DNA of 64,000 bases from Parvibaculum sp040216885 (GCA_040216885.1 JAVJOG010000008.1:310001-374000), one strand, 5' to 3'. Shown: positions 1 through 8,897, numbered from the stretch's first letter. The notes: generated by a model from the letters alone, not told the origin. Translations and numbers: made by a program.

Positions 1-20
1 GCAAGCAAGACGAGCGGGTC

Positions 21-458
21 ATGGAAAATTCAACGGACGGACTGGAAGAATTGTCGGTCGAGATCGTCGATGCCGCCTTCAAGCTGCATAAGGGTCTCGG
101 GCCGGGCTTGCTTGAGTCCGTCTATGAAGCCGTACTTGAGCGCGACATGGAAAGGCGCGGACTGAAGGTGGAGAGGCAGAAATTTCTGTCCTTTGAATAT
201 GACGGTATGAGGTTCACCGAAACCTTGCGGGTCGACCTGCTCGTCGACAGCCGCATTGTTGTTGAGGTTAAATCGGTCGAACGGCTACTGCCTGTCCATC
301 CCAAGCAGGTGCTGACTTACCTCCGGCTGTTGAATCTTTCGATGGGATTCCTGATCAACTTCGGCGCACCGACGCTCAAGGAAGGGCTGCATCGGGTTGT
401 GAACGGCTATACTCCCTCTGCGGCATCGCGTCTTCGTCTCAACCGGACATCTGCCTAG
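21..458 (+). CDS. GxxExxY family protein, PD-(D/E)xK-like fold
   Basis: A 145-residue protein of the GxxExxY family, whose biochemical role is not established. The name-giving motif is at residues 29-35 (GLLESVY), after a conserved helix containing LHKGLGPG. A later D72...E82-V-K84 pattern resembles the metal-binding core of PD-(D/E)xK nucleases, so a nuclease-like fold is likely, but activity is an inference. The ATG at 21 gives the normal N-terminus and the usual family length. The gene lies 33 bp upstream of rnhB on the same strand. Family members are often scattered singly through genomes with no fixed neighbours. Confidence 0.85.
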   Translation: MENSTDGLEELSVEIVDAAFKLHKGLGPGLLESVYEAVLERDMERRGLKVERQKFLSFEYDGMRFTETLRVDLLVDSRIVVEVKSVERLLPVHPKQVLTYLRLLNLSMGFLINFGAPTLKEGLHRVVNGYTPSAASRLRLNRTSA

Positions 459-491
459 CCTCAGCTTTCGTTTCGCGGCACACTCCGGCTC

Positions 492-1136
492 ATGCCGCCA
501 CCTTCAAAAAAAGCCGTGCCGTCAGCTCTTCCCGATTTTCGCTTCGAGCTTGAGGCCGGTCATCCGCGTCTCGCCGTTTGCGGCGTCGACGAGGCGGGGC
601 GCGGACCCTGGGCGGGGCCGGTCGTCGCCGCGGCCGTCATTCTCGATCCCGCGCGCCTCCCCGCCGGTCTCAACGACTCGAAAAAGCTCGACGCCGCGCG
701 CCGCGAAAGTCTTTTCGCCGCGCTCGAAGCCTCGGCCGTCATCGGCATCGGCGAGGCGAGCGTCGAGGAGATCGACCGCCTCAACATCCTGCAGGCGACC
801 ATGCTCGCCATGTCGCGCGCCGTCGCGGCGCTCTCCACCCCGCCCGCCTTCGCGCTGATCGACGGCAACCGCCTGCCCGCGCTCCCCTGCCCGGCGCGAA
901 CGATCGTCAAGGGCGACGCGCTGTCGCTGTCGGTCGCCGCTGCCTCGATCGCCGCCAAGACCGTCCGTGACCGGACGATGTGCGCGCTGGCCGAAATTCA
1001 CCCCGGCTACGGCTTCGAGCGTCACAAGGGCTATGGCACGGCGGCTCACACACAGGCGCTTTTGCGCCTCGGGCCTTGCGCGGCGCATCGCAGCTCCTTC
1101 GCGCCGATACGCAAGATATTGAGTCCGCCCGCCTGA
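492..1136 (+). CDS. rnhB: Ribonuclease HII
   Basis: Endoribonuclease that cuts RNA in RNA-DNA hybrids and at single ribonucleotides misincorporated in DNA. The 214-residue protein carries the RNase HII signature VDEAGRGPWAGP at residues 32-43, with the first catalytic Asp33-Glu34. It also has the conserved LNDSKKL segment and the IDGN motif that supplies a further acidic residue. Length is normal for the family. The gene stops just before a GANTC-rich region that precedes ccrM; one of those sites lies in its last codons. A second RNase H (type I, rnhA) is encoded near 20.6 kb. Confidence 0.95.
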   Translation: MPPPSKKAVPSALPDFRFELEAGHPRLAVCGVDEAGRGPWAGPVVAAAVILDPARLPAGLNDSKKLDAARRESLFAALEASAVIGIGEASVEEIDRLNILQATMLAMSRAVAALSTPPAFALIDGNRLPALPCPARTIVKGDALSLSVAAASIAAKTVRDRTMCALAEIHPGYGFERHKGYGTAAHTQALLRLGPCAAHRSSFAPIRKILSPPA

Positions 1137-1215
1137 GGGGGACTCGATCTTGTGTCCTCGAATCCATTAACCTCTTGATTCAAAAAGCTTATTGACCGCG
1201 ATTCCGCGCCGACTC
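1121..1215 (+). promoter_or_regulatory. Cluster of six GANTC sites upstream of ccrM
   Basis: GANTC, the CcrM recognition sequence, occurs at 1121, 1141, 1160, 1177, 1200 and 1211. A TTAA word at 1167-1170, followed by CC, looks like a CtrA half site. In Caulobacter the ccrM promoter is controlled by CtrA and by methylation of GANTC sites in its leader. Such a dense cluster directly before a ccrM gene suggests the same feedback here. The sites are seen directly; the regulation is inference. Confidence 0.6.
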
Positions 1216-1274
1216 ATCATGCCCCGCAAATCCGGCACGGGAACCGGAAGCGACGTCAGTAACAGGGGTGTTCA

Positions 1275-2378
1275 GTGGGGCGCGTCACCAACAAGGCCGG
1301 CAATCCGGCCGAAACCATCATTCAGGGCGACTGCATCGAGGCGATGAACGCCCTCCCTGCGAAGTCGGTCGATCTCGTTTTCGCCGACCCGCCCTACAAC
1401 CTGCAGCTCGGCGGCGAGCTGACGCGGCCCGACCAGTCGAAGGTCGATGCGGTCAATGACGACTGGGACAAGTTCGCCAGCTTTCAGGTCTATGACGAGT
1501 TCACGCGCAACTGGATGAAAGCCGCGCGGCGCGTGTTGAAGGACACCGGCGCCATCTGGGTCATCGGCTCCTATCACAACATCTTCCGTGTCGGCGCGAC
1601 GATGCAGGATCTCGGCTTCTGGGTGATGAACGATGTCGTCTGGCGGAAGTCGAACCCGATGCCGAACTTCCGCGGCACCCGCTTCACCAACGCGCATGAA
1701 ACCCTGATCTGGGCGACGCGCGACGCCGACCAGAAGAAATACACCTTCAACTACGATGCGATGAAGGCCTTGAACGACGACCTTCAGATGCGTTCCGACT
1801 GGCTGCTGCCGCTCTGCACCGGCGGCGAACGCCTGAAGGATGGCGACGGCGGCAAGGCGCATCCGACGCAGAAGCCCGAAGCGCTTCTCCACCGCGTACT
1901 GCTCGCCACCACCAATGCCGGCGACACCGTGCTCGATCCGTTTTTCGGCACCGGCACCACCGGCGCCGTCGCCAAGAAACTCGGCCGCAAGTTCATCGGC
2001 ATCGAGCGCGAGGCGCGCTACATCAAGGTCGCGCGCGAGCGCCTGCGCCTGATCAAGACCGGCGCCCCGGAAGATCTGAAAGTCACGACCTCGAAAAAAG
2101 CCGAGCTGCGCATTCCCTTCGGCACGCTGGTCGAGCGCGGGCTGCTGGAACCCGGCGACACGCTCTACGATCCGGCGCGCCGCCATGCCGCCCGCGTCCG
2201 CGCCGACGGCTCGATCGTCTGCCGCGACGCCACCGGCTCGATCCACAAGATCGGCGCCCATGTGCAAGGCCTTGACGCCTGCAACGGCTGGACCTACTGG
2301 CACTTCAAGACCGATGGGAAACTCAAGCCCATTGACATCCTGCGGCAGAAGGTGCGCGCGGAAATGGGCGAAGGGTGA
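1275..2378 (+). CDS. ccrM: CcrM-type adenine-N6 DNA methyltransferase (GANTC)
   Basis: Solitary beta-class DNA adenine methyltransferase, expected to methylate GANTC and link replication to the cell cycle as in other alphaproteobacteria. The protein has 367 residues, close to the Caulobacter enzyme. The catalytic DPPY motif is at residues 38-41 and the SAM-binding FFGTGTTG at 223-230, in the beta-class order (DPPY first). The C-terminal part from about residue 275 resembles the RAMA domain found on CcrM proteins. The start is a GTG with AGGGG six bases upstream. No restriction enzyme is adjacent. The gene ends at a hairpin shared with the convergent mutY. Confidence 0.93.
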   Translation: MGRVTNKAGNPAETIIQGDCIEAMNALPAKSVDLVFADPPYNLQLGGELTRPDQSKVDAVNDDWDKFASFQVYDEFTRNWMKAARRVLKDTGAIWVIGSYHNIFRVGATMQDLGFWVMNDVVWRKSNPMPNFRGTRFTNAHETLIWATRDADQKKYTFNYDAMKALNDDLQMRSDWLLPLCTGGERLKDGDGGKAHPTQKPEALLHRVLLATTNAGDTVLDPFFGTGTTGAVAKKLGRKFIGIEREARYIKVARERLRLIKTGAPEDLKVTTSKKAELRIPFGTLVERGLLEPGDTLYDPARRHAARVRADGSIVCRDATGSIHKIGAHVQGLDACNGWTYWHFKTDGKLKPIDILRQKVRAEMGEG

Positions 2379-2398
2379 GAGGCGGTTCGCGCAGCGAA

Positions 2399-2423
2399 CG
2401 AAAAGGTCCGGCGGACCTTTTCG
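2399..2423. terminator. Bidirectional hairpin between ccrM and mutY
   Basis: A perfect 11-bp stem with a 3-base loop: left arm CGAAAAGGTCC at 2399-2409, right arm GGACCTTTTCG at 2413-2423. The A-rich and T-rich ends of the stem would act as terminator tails in either direction, fitting its place between convergent genes. A smaller hairpin (GTTCGC, loop GCA) lies just before it at 2385-2399. Confidence 0.6.
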
Positions 2424-2470
2424 AGCCTCGAACGCCCTGAGCCATGCGAAGGGCCGGGCCGCTCTATCCT

Positions 2471-2600
2471 CGTCATTGCGAGCGAAGCGACCTGTCCGCC
2501 GAAGCTGCGAAGCAGCGCAGGAGGAAGCAACCCAGAAGCCGCGAAGCATAGCGTCTGCCGCCTCTGGGTTGCTTCGTCGCTTGCGCTCCTCGCAATGACG
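2471..2600 (+). repeat. Dispersed 130-bp fold-back element, copy 1
   Basis: A non-coding element bounded by perfect 12-bp inverted repeats, CGTCATTGCGAG at 2471-2482 and its complement at 2589-2600. An inner inverted pair (AAGCAACCCAGA at 2525-2536 against 2563-2574) means it can fold on itself. A closely similar copy in the opposite orientation lies at 24196-24323. It carries no reading frame or transposase, so it looks like a non-autonomous interspersed palindromic repeat. Confidence 0.85.
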
Positions 2601-2627
2601 GATTCTCCTCCGTCTACGGATAAAATC

Positions 2628-3761
2628 TCACCGCTTCGTGAACAACGCCCCCGCCTCCGGCATCGCGTGCATCGCCACCTTTCGCATCACGGTCGGCAAT
2701 GCCTCGCCATGCAGCTCGTCGAGCGGCACCCAGCGTCCCTCACCCCCGGGGATAAGCTTTTTTCGCGTCGCGGCGGTGAAAACGCTCAGTTCAAGATCGA
2801 AATGGGTGAAGCTGTGGGTCACCAGACCGGGGATAAGTCGCCAGCCGGCGTCGAGCGGCGCATGGGGATAAGCCCAGTCAAAACCGGTTTGTGACAGATT
2901 TTTGACAGTTCGATGACAGTCGCCCCTGTCCCAGGGCGTTCCGGGCACTTCCAGCATGCCGCCGAGGAGCCCCTTGTCGGCCCGCCGGCGCAGCCAGACA
3001 TGGCCCTCCCGGGTCAGCCAGAAGCAGGCGCCGGCCCTTGTCGGCTTCGGTTTTTTCGGTGCGCGGGCGGGCCTCAGGCTTTCGGTCCCGTGCGCGTGCG
3101 CATCGCATAAGTCATTGATCGGACAGCGATTACAGGCCGGGCTTTTCGGCGTGCAGACGGTCGCGCCGAGGTCCATCATCGCTTGTGCGAAGTCGCCGGC
3201 GCGGGCATCCGGCGTCAGCGTTTCGGCGGCCTTTCTGATCTCGGGCTTTGCTTTCGGCAGCGGCGTTTCGATGTCGAAAAGCCGCGCCACCACGCGCTCG
3301 ACGTTGCCGTCGACCACCGTTGCGCGTTTGCCGAAGGCGATGGCGGCGATCGCGGCGGCCGTATAGGGGCCGATGCCGGGGAGCGCCCCAAGTCCTTCCA
3401 GGTCCTCGGGAAATTTTCCTCCGTGGTCGGACGATATGGCCTTCGCGCAGGCATGCATGTTGCGCGCGCGGGCGTAGTAGCCGAGCCCCGCCCAGGCCTT
3501 CATCACCTCGTCCTGCGGGGCTTCAGCCAGCGCTTCCACCGTCGGCCAACGCTTCAAAAAGCTCGTAAAATAAGGTCCGACGGTCGCCACCGTCGTCTGC
3601 TGCAGCATGATTTCGGAAAGCCACACCGCATAGGGATCGGCCGCCGCGCCGTTCCGCGCGCGCCACGGCAGCACGCGCGCATGTTTGCCGTACCATGCGA
3701 GCAATTTCGGCGCGGCCGATTTTTCCTTGTATTCCGGGGCTTTTCTGGCGTTTCGCGGCAT
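2628..3761 (-). CDS. mutY: A/G-specific adenine glycosylase
   Basis: Base-excision repair enzyme that removes adenine mispaired with 8-oxoguanine. The 377-residue protein has the helix-hairpin-helix LPGIGPYTAAAI followed by the catalytic-Asp region VVDGNVERV. The Glu-containing SEIMLQQTTV and an iron-sulfur cluster motif with the C-x6-C-x2-C-x5-C spacing (CTPKSPACNRCPINDLC) are also present. The C-terminal NUDIX-like recognition domain ends with HSFTHFDLEL. The start at 3761 gives the normal N-terminus; an upstream extension to 3965 is not conserved-looking. The linker at 2892-2919 is encoded by an 11-bp-period repeat also found elsewhere in the window. Confidence 0.95.
   Translation of the reverse strand: MPRNARKAPEYKEKSAAPKLLAWYGKHARVLPWRARNGAAADPYAVWLSEIMLQQTTVATVGPYFTSFLKRWPTVEALAEAPQDEVMKAWAGLGYYARARNMHACAKAISSDHGGKFPEDLEGLGALPGIGPYTAAAIAAIAFGKRATVVDGNVERVVARLFDIETPLPKAKPEIRKAAETLTPDARAGDFAQAMMDLGATVCTPKSPACNRCPINDLCDAHAHGTESLRPARAPKKPKPTRAGACFWLTREGHVWLRRRADKGLLGGMLEVPGTPWDRGDCHRTVKNLSQTGFDWAYPHAPLDAGWRLIPGLVTHSFTHFDLELSVFTAATRKKLIPGGEGRWVPLDELHGEALPTVMRKVAMHAMPEAGALFTKR
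2892..2919 (-). repeat. CTGTCA 11-bp-period array inside mutY
   Basis: Read on the minus strand, three CTGTCA units start every 11 bp (plus-strand TGACAG at 2892, 2903 and 2914). Their spacers are nearly the same as in the arrays at 18673 and 41879. The pattern fits a Pho box (CTGTCAT plus four bases, repeated) but lies inside coding sequence. GGGGATAAG words follow nearby at 2748, 2829 and 2864. Confidence 0.65.
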
Positions 3762-3833
3762 GCTCCAGTCATCGCGCGAAAGGGCATCGCAGGTCAATTC
3801 GCCTGTCCGGCAAATTCGAGTCAGAATGCGCGC

Positions 3834-4355
3834 ATGAACGGCATCCTCGGAAATCGCGTCGCCTCGCGACGCTACAGCCCCGCCCCCGTCGGCGCGCGGA
3901 TCGGCGCGGTGGCGCGTGCGGCCTTTGCGAAGCGCGGCTTCACGCAATCGCACGTGCTGGCGCATTGGCCGGAGATCGCGGGCGCGCAGCTCGCCGAATT
4001 TTCATCGCCCGAAAAGCTAGTCTTTCCAAGGGCTTCCGGCGAGCGCGCCCGGCGCGACGGGGCGACGCTGGTGGTCCGTGTCGACGGCCCCGTCGCCGTC
4101 GAGATCCGGCATCTTGAGCCGCAGATTATCGAACGCATCAACGGCTATTATGGGCACAGCGCCGTCGCACGGCTGAAACTCGTGCAGGGACCGCTGCCCG
4201 TGAAGCACGGGCCACGCCTCCGGCGGCTCCGGCCGCTCTCGGCGGATGAGCGCGCGACGCTGGCACAAGAGCTTGAAAAGATTGAGGAACCGGCGTTGAA
4301 AGAGGCGCTCCGGAAGCTCGGCGAGCGGGTGGTCGGGGCGCGCCGCGCCCGCTGA
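3834..4355 (+). CDS. DciA-like DUF721 protein
   Basis: A 173-residue protein of the DUF721/DciA family. DciA proteins help load the replicative helicase DnaB in bacteria that lack DnaC; here that role is assigned by family only. The DUF721 part is visible in the segment around HWPEIAGAQLAEFSSPEKL and the later LVVRVDGPVAVEIRHLEPQI, followed by a charged helical C-terminus. The ATG at 3834 begins the conserved region; the open frame extends upstream into mutY shadow sequence. It diverges from mutY and precedes the dsbA-like and smc genes, an order common in alphaproteobacteria. Confidence 0.8.
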   Translation: MNGILGNRVASRRYSPAPVGARIGAVARAAFAKRGFTQSHVLAHWPEIAGAQLAEFSSPEKLVFPRASGERARRDGATLVVRVDGPVAVEIRHLEPQIIERINGYYGHSAVARLKLVQGPLPVKHGPRLRRLRPLSADERATLAQELEKIEEPALKEALRKLGERVVGARRAR

Positions 4356-4459
4356 GGCGGACGAGTCGCGATTCTCGCGCCGAGGCAACAAAAAGGATTG
4401 GTTGAGGGCGCGGACGCGCGCAGCCATAATGCCCCAACATCTAGTGGGAACAAGCCATC

Positions 4460-5185
4460 GTGAATCAAAATAGAGCTATTTTGGCCGGCGCCGCCGCGGT
4501 TATCCTCGTGTTGGCCATCGGCGGTTATTTTATCTTCGGGCCCTCCAACGGCAGCGGCGCGGAGGACCAGGTCGACCGTTCGGCCTTCGAAGAGGAACTG
4601 ATGGTTCCGGGGCCCCTCGGCGACATGACGATGGGCGATCCCGATGCTCCCGTCACGGTCATCGACTATGCCTCGCTCACCTGCGCGCATTGCGCCAGCT
4701 TCGAGATCAACACGATGCCGCTCCTCAAGGAGCACTACATCGACACCGGAAAAGTCTACTACATCCTGCGCGACTTCCCCTTCGATCCGATCGCGACGGC
4801 GGGCTTCATGCTGGCGCATTGCGCGGGGCCGGAGCGTTATTTCGGATTTATCGGCGTCCTGTTCCGCCAGCAGCAAAGTTGGGCGTTCACGCAGACGCCG
4901 ATGGAAGACCTGAAGGCGCTGGCGCGGCAGGGCGGGTTTTCCGAAGAAAGCTTCGACGCCTGCATGAAGGACCAGAAGATTTTCGACCAGATCAAGCACA
5001 ATGCGCTACGCGGCACCAAGACCTTCGGTGTCCGCTCCACGCCGACGTTCTTCATCAACGGCGAGAAAGTCGAAGGCGCCTTGCCGTGGAGCGACTTCGA
5101 ACCGCTGATCCAGAAAGCGCTGGCGGGCCGGGGCATCGACTCGGAAGGGACGCCGGAGGGCATGTCGACACCGATGCAAGAATAG
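4460..5185 (+). CDS. DsbA-family thiol:disulfide oxidoreductase
   Basis: Membrane-anchored or exported thioredoxin-fold protein, 241 residues, expected to oxidise or exchange disulfides in the periplasm. A hydrophobic segment at about residues 7-27 serves as signal anchor. The active site is CAHC at residues 75-78, with the cis-Pro loop in RSTPTFFINGE near residue 195. It belongs to the thioredoxin_4 type of DsbA-like proteins. The start is GTG at 4460. The gene lies 55 bp before smc on the same strand. Confidence 0.9.
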   Translation: MNQNRAILAGAAAVILVLAIGGYFIFGPSNGSGAEDQVDRSAFEEELMVPGPLGDMTMGDPDAPVTVIDYASLTCAHCASFEINTMPLLKEHYIDTGKVYYILRDFPFDPIATAGFMLAHCAGPERYFGFIGVLFRQQQSWAFTQTPMEDLKALARQGGFSEESFDACMKDQKIFDQIKHNALRGTKTFGVRSTPTFFINGEKVEGALPWSDFEPLIQKALAGRGIDSEGTPEGMSTPMQE

Positions 5186-5240
5186 CCGCCACGTCTGCAT
5201 TTTTCGAAGACAGAGACAACGCCAGAGATCGAGACACACA

Positions 5241-8200
5241 GTGAAGTTCAATCGCCTCCGCCTTTCGGGTTTCAAATCCTTCGTCGATCCGACCGATGTC
5301 GTCATCGAGCCGGGACTGACCGGCATTGTCGGGCCGAATGGTTGCGGCAAGTCGAACCTGCTCGAGGCGATGCGCTGGGTGATGGGTGAAAACTCGTTCA
5401 AGAACATGCGCGGCTCGGGCATGGAGGACGTGATCTTCTCCGGAACCAGCGGACGCCCGGCACGCAACCATGCCGAGGTCGTTCTCCATATCGACAATGG
5501 CGACCGCTCGGCGCCGCCCGCCTATAACGACAGTGAAACCATCGAAGTGTCGCGGCGGATCGAACGCGATCAGGGTTCGACCTATCGCATCAACGGCCGC
5601 GAAGTGCGGGCGCGCGACGTGCAGCTGCTTTTCGCCGACGCGTCGACGGGTGCGCATTCGCCGGCGCTGGTGCGTCAGGGGCAGATCGCGCAGCTCATCT
5701 CCTCGAAGCCGATCAATCGCCGCCGCATTCTCGAAGAAGCGGCCGGCATTACCGGCCTCTATACGCGCCGTCATGAGGCGGAGCTTCGGCTGAAGGCGGC
5801 GGAGACCAATCTCACCCGTCTCGACGACGTGGTGGCGCAGCTTGAATCGCAGCTTGCGAGCCTCAAACGTCAGGCGCGGCAGGCTGTGCGCTACCGCAAT
5901 CTTTCGGGCCAGGTGCGCGAGACGGAAGCAATCCTGCTGCATCTCAAATGGACCCATGCGGTCGAGTTGCTGGCGCATGAAGAAGAGCGACTCGCCGCAA
6001 CCGACATCCGCGTCACCGAACTGACGCGCGAAGCGGCGGCGGCATCGACCATGGAAGCGCAGGCCGCCGACGCGCTGCCGCCTTTGCGCGACACCGAAGC
6101 GGCGGCCGCCGCGCGGCTGCACCGCCTCACCGTCGAGCGCGACAATCTCGACGCCGAGGAGGCTCGTGCCCGCGAGCAGGCCGAACGCCTGACGGCGCGG
6201 CTGCAACAGATCGCACAGGATCTCGCGCGCGAACGCGACCTGATCGAGGACACGCAGGCCGCCATCGCCCGGCTCGACGAGGAAGCCGGTGTGCTTCGTG
6301 CAGCCGAGGAAGGCCAGACGCAAGCGCAAGGCGAGGCCGAGGCGCGCGTCGAGGAAACGCGCAGCCGGCTCGACGAACGCGAGCACGAGCTCGACCAGCT
6401 CAATCAGGAAATTGCCAGGCTGTCCGCCGAGCGCAACAGCCTTGTCCGCACCATCGATGCCGGCCGTCAGCGCATCGAAAAGCTGGAGCGCCAGCTTGCC
6501 GAAATCGTCCGCGAGCGCGAGACGCTGGCGGATGCCGAGGAAAAGAAGGCACAGATTGCGCTGCAATCGGCGGAGCTCGATGCGGCGGCGGCGCGGATGA
6601 CCGATGCCGAGCGCGTCACGCTCGAAGCCGAGGAAGCGCGCCGCGCCGCGCAGGAAAACGAAAAAGCCGCGCGCGAACCGTTGCAGGTTGCAGAACGCGT
6701 GGCAGGCGACCTCGCGGCCGAGGCAAAGACGCTCACCGATCTGCTGTCGGTCGGCGAGAGCGATCTCTGGCCGCCGATGATCGATGCGGTATCGGTCGAA
6801 CATGGTTATGAAACCGCGCTCGGCGCTGCGCTTGGCGACGATCTGGCGGTGCCGGGCGACAAGGCGGCACCGATCCATTGGGACGCACTGCCGCCGTTCG
6901 AAACGACGCCCGCACTTCCGGATGGTGCCACGCCGCTTTCCTATTTCGTGCAAGGACCCGCGGCGCTCGCCCGCCGCCTGTCGCAAATCGGCATCGTCGT
7001 TTCGGCCGACGACGGCAAGCGCCTGCAGGCGCTGCTCAAGCCCGGCCAGCGACTGGTCACGCGCGAAGGCGCGCTGTGGCGCTGGGACGGGTACACCGCA
7101 GCCGCCGATGCCCCGACGGCATCGGCGCGGCGGCTCGAACAGCGCAACCGGCTGGCCGATCTCGAAGCCGAGCTCGGCGCGGCGCGCGAAAACGCTCGGA
7201 CGGCCCGTTCGGCTTTCGATGCCGCCCATGTTGCTGCCGAGGAAGCGACGGCCCGCGAACAGCAGCAGCGGCAGGCGCTGCGCGAGACGCAGGCCGAACA
7301 CAACCGTATCCGCGAGACATTGGCGGCGGCGGAGCGCGCGGCATCGGCGCAGCTCTCGCGGCTGGCGGCGCTTACCGAATCCGAGGAGCGCCTGACCGGC
7401 GACCGCGTCGAAGCCGCACGGGCGCTTGAGGAGGCCGAAGTCGCGCTTCAAAACCTGAAGCCCGACGAGGAATTGCGGGCGCGGGCCAGCGAATTGCGCG
7501 ATCTCGTGGCCTCGCTCCGGCTCGAACTTTCGGAAGCGCGCGCCCAGCACGAGGGCTTGCGCCGCGAGGCCGAGGCGCGGACGCGGCGGCTCGACGTCAT
7601 CACCGAGGAAAGCGCGGCATGGCAGTCGCGCGCGGCAAACGCCGGCAAGCAGATCGAAACGCTGGAAACGCGGCGCGTCGAAGCCGAAGCGGAGTTGAAA
7701 GCGCTCGAAAGCCTGCCTGCCCAGATCGAGGAAAAGCGGCGGGCGCTGATGAGCCATATCGGCGAGGCCGAAACGGCACGCGGGGAGGCGGCCGACGCGC
7801 TGGCGAGCGCCGAGAAGCTGCTTTCCGAAACAACCAAACATGCAAAGGACGTGCAGTCGCATCTCGCCGAAACGCGTGAGGAGCGGGCGCGGATCGACGG
7901 CCTGGTCGACGGGGCGCGGGAGCGGCGGCGCGAAGCCGAGGAGCGCGTGCGCGAGGTTCTGGAATGCGAACCGGTGGAAGCGCTGGCGCAGGCCAATCTG
8001 GCCGAAGGCGCCGAACTGCCGGACCTCGAACAGATCGATGCCAAGCTTGAACGGCTGAAGCGCGAACGCGAAAGCCTCGGCGGCGTCAATCTTCGCGCCG
8101 AGGAAGAAGCGCGCGAGTTGACCGAGCAGCTCGAAACCATGACCGGCGAGCGCGAAGACCTGGTCAGTGCGATCGCCAAGTTGCGTCAGGGCATCGGCAG

Positions 8201-8702
8201 CCTCAACCGCGAGGGCCGCGAGCGGATGCTCGAAGCGTTCGAGAAGGTCAACGCCAATTTCTCGCGTCTCTTTACGCATCTCTTCGGCGGTGGCGAAGCG
8301 CATCTGAAGCTCACCGAATCCGACGATCCGCTGGAAGCGGGTCTCGAAATCTTCGCGCGTCCGCCGGGCAAGCGGCTGCAGGTGATGTCGCTCCTTTCGG
8401 GCGGCGAGCAGGCACTGACCGCGATGTCGCTGATCTTCGCCGTATTCCTCACCAATCCCTCGCCGATCTGCGTTCTGGACGAGGTGGACGCGCCGCTGGA
8501 CGACGCCAATGTCGAACGCTTCTGCGACCTGATGGACGAGATGACGCGCACCACCGACACGCGGTTCCTGATCATCACCCATCACGCGCTGACGATGGCG
8601 CGCATGAACCGGCTGTTCGGCGTCACCATGCAGGAGCGCGGCGTCTCGACGCTGGTGTCGGTCGATCTCGACGTCGCGGAGAGGATTCGCGAGGCATCCT
8701 GA
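5241..8702 (+). CDS. smc: Chromosome segregation ATPase SMC
   Basis: Structural maintenance of chromosomes protein, 1153 residues, the core of bacterial condensin. The N-terminal head has Walker A GPNGCGKS at residues 31-38. Two long coiled coils surround a hinge at about residues 490-620. The C-terminal head carries the signature LSGGEQALTAMSL near residue 1050 and Walker B CVLDEVDAPLDD near 1076. All ATPase motifs are intact and the length is normal. Coiled-coil composition (Ala, Glu, Arg) produces a huge antisense frame that is not a gene. Transcription probably ends at the hairpin at 8732. Confidence 0.98.
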   Translation: MKFNRLRLSGFKSFVDPTDVVIEPGLTGIVGPNGCGKSNLLEAMRWVMGENSFKNMRGSGMEDVIFSGTSGRPARNHAEVVLHIDNGDRSAPPAYNDSETIEVSRRIERDQGSTYRINGREVRARDVQLLFADASTGAHSPALVRQGQIAQLISSKPINRRRILEEAAGITGLYTRRHEAELRLKAAETNLTRLDDVVAQLESQLASLKRQARQAVRYRNLSGQVRETEAILLHLKWTHAVELLAHEEERLAATDIRVTELTREAAAASTMEAQAADALPPLRDTEAAAAARLHRLTVERDNLDAEEARAREQAERLTARLQQIAQDLARERDLIEDTQAAIARLDEEAGVLRAAEEGQTQAQGEAEARVEETRSRLDEREHELDQLNQEIARLSAERNSLVRTIDAGRQRIEKLERQLAEIVRERETLADAEEKKAQIALQSAELDAAAARMTDAERVTLEAEEARRAAQENEKAAREPLQVAERVAGDLAAEAKTLTDLLSVGESDLWPPMIDAVSVEHGYETALGAALGDDLAVPGDKAAPIHWDALPPFETTPALPDGATPLSYFVQGPAALARRLSQIGIVVSADDGKRLQALLKPGQRLVTREGALWRWDGYTAAADAPTASARRLEQRNRLADLEAELGAARENARTARSAFDAAHVAAEEATAREQQQRQALRETQAEHNRIRETLAAAERAASAQLSRLAALTESEERLTGDRVEAARALEEAEVALQNLKPDEELRARASELRDLVASLRLELSEARAQHEGLRREAEARTRRLDVITEESAAWQSRAANAGKQIETLETRRVEAEAELKALESLPAQIEEKRRALMSHIGEAETARGEAADALASAEKLLSETTKHAKDVQSHLAETREERARIDGLVDGARERRREAEERVREVLECEPVEALAQANLAEGAELPDLEQIDAKLERLKRERESLGGVNLRAEEEARELTEQLETMTGEREDLVSAIAKLRQGIGSLNREGRERMLEAFEKVNANFSRLFTHLFGGGEAHLKLTESDDPLEAGLEIFARPPGKRLQVMSLLSGGEQALTAMSLIFAVFLTNPSPICVLDEVDAPLDDANVERFCDLMDEMTRTTDTRFLIITHHALTMARMNRLFGVTMQERGVSTLVSVDLDVAERIREAS

Positions 8703-8731
8703 GCGCCTGCAGGTCACACCTGCCGCAACGG

Positions 8732-8757
8732 AAAGGCCCCCTTTCAGGGGGCCTTTT
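8732..8757 (+). terminator. Rho-independent terminator after smc
   Basis: AAAGGCCCCC pairs with GGGGGCCTTTT around a short TTTCA loop, directly after the smc stop. The stem is strong and the T-run follows at once. It separates smc from the ATP synthase promoter at 8869. Confidence 0.85.
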
Positions 8758-8868
8758 CCGTGCGCCCGCCAGACTCGTTTCGCGCCCGCGCCGAGGCCGA
8801 ATGCCGCAGCCGCGAAAGACCCCGGAATTCTCTTTTTTTACAATGACTTACCTGTCCCTCAGCGGTTC

Positions 8869-8897
8869 TTGACAGTACCAGACCCTGCAAGTAGGGT
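8869..8897 (+). promoter_or_regulatory. Candidate sigma-70 promoter of the F0 operon
   Basis: TTGACA at 8869-8874 is separated by exactly 17 bp from TAGGGT at 8892-8897. The -35 box is perfect and the -10 box is a partial match. Transcription would begin near 8904, about 57 bp before the chosen atpI start. Confidence 0.6.

Noticed and set aside
5055..8717. 1220-codon minus-strand open frame opposite smc
   Set aside because: It mirrors the Ala/Glu/Arg-rich coiled coil of SMC, has Arg/Leu/Gly-rich content and no domain; smc on the plus strand has all its motifs.
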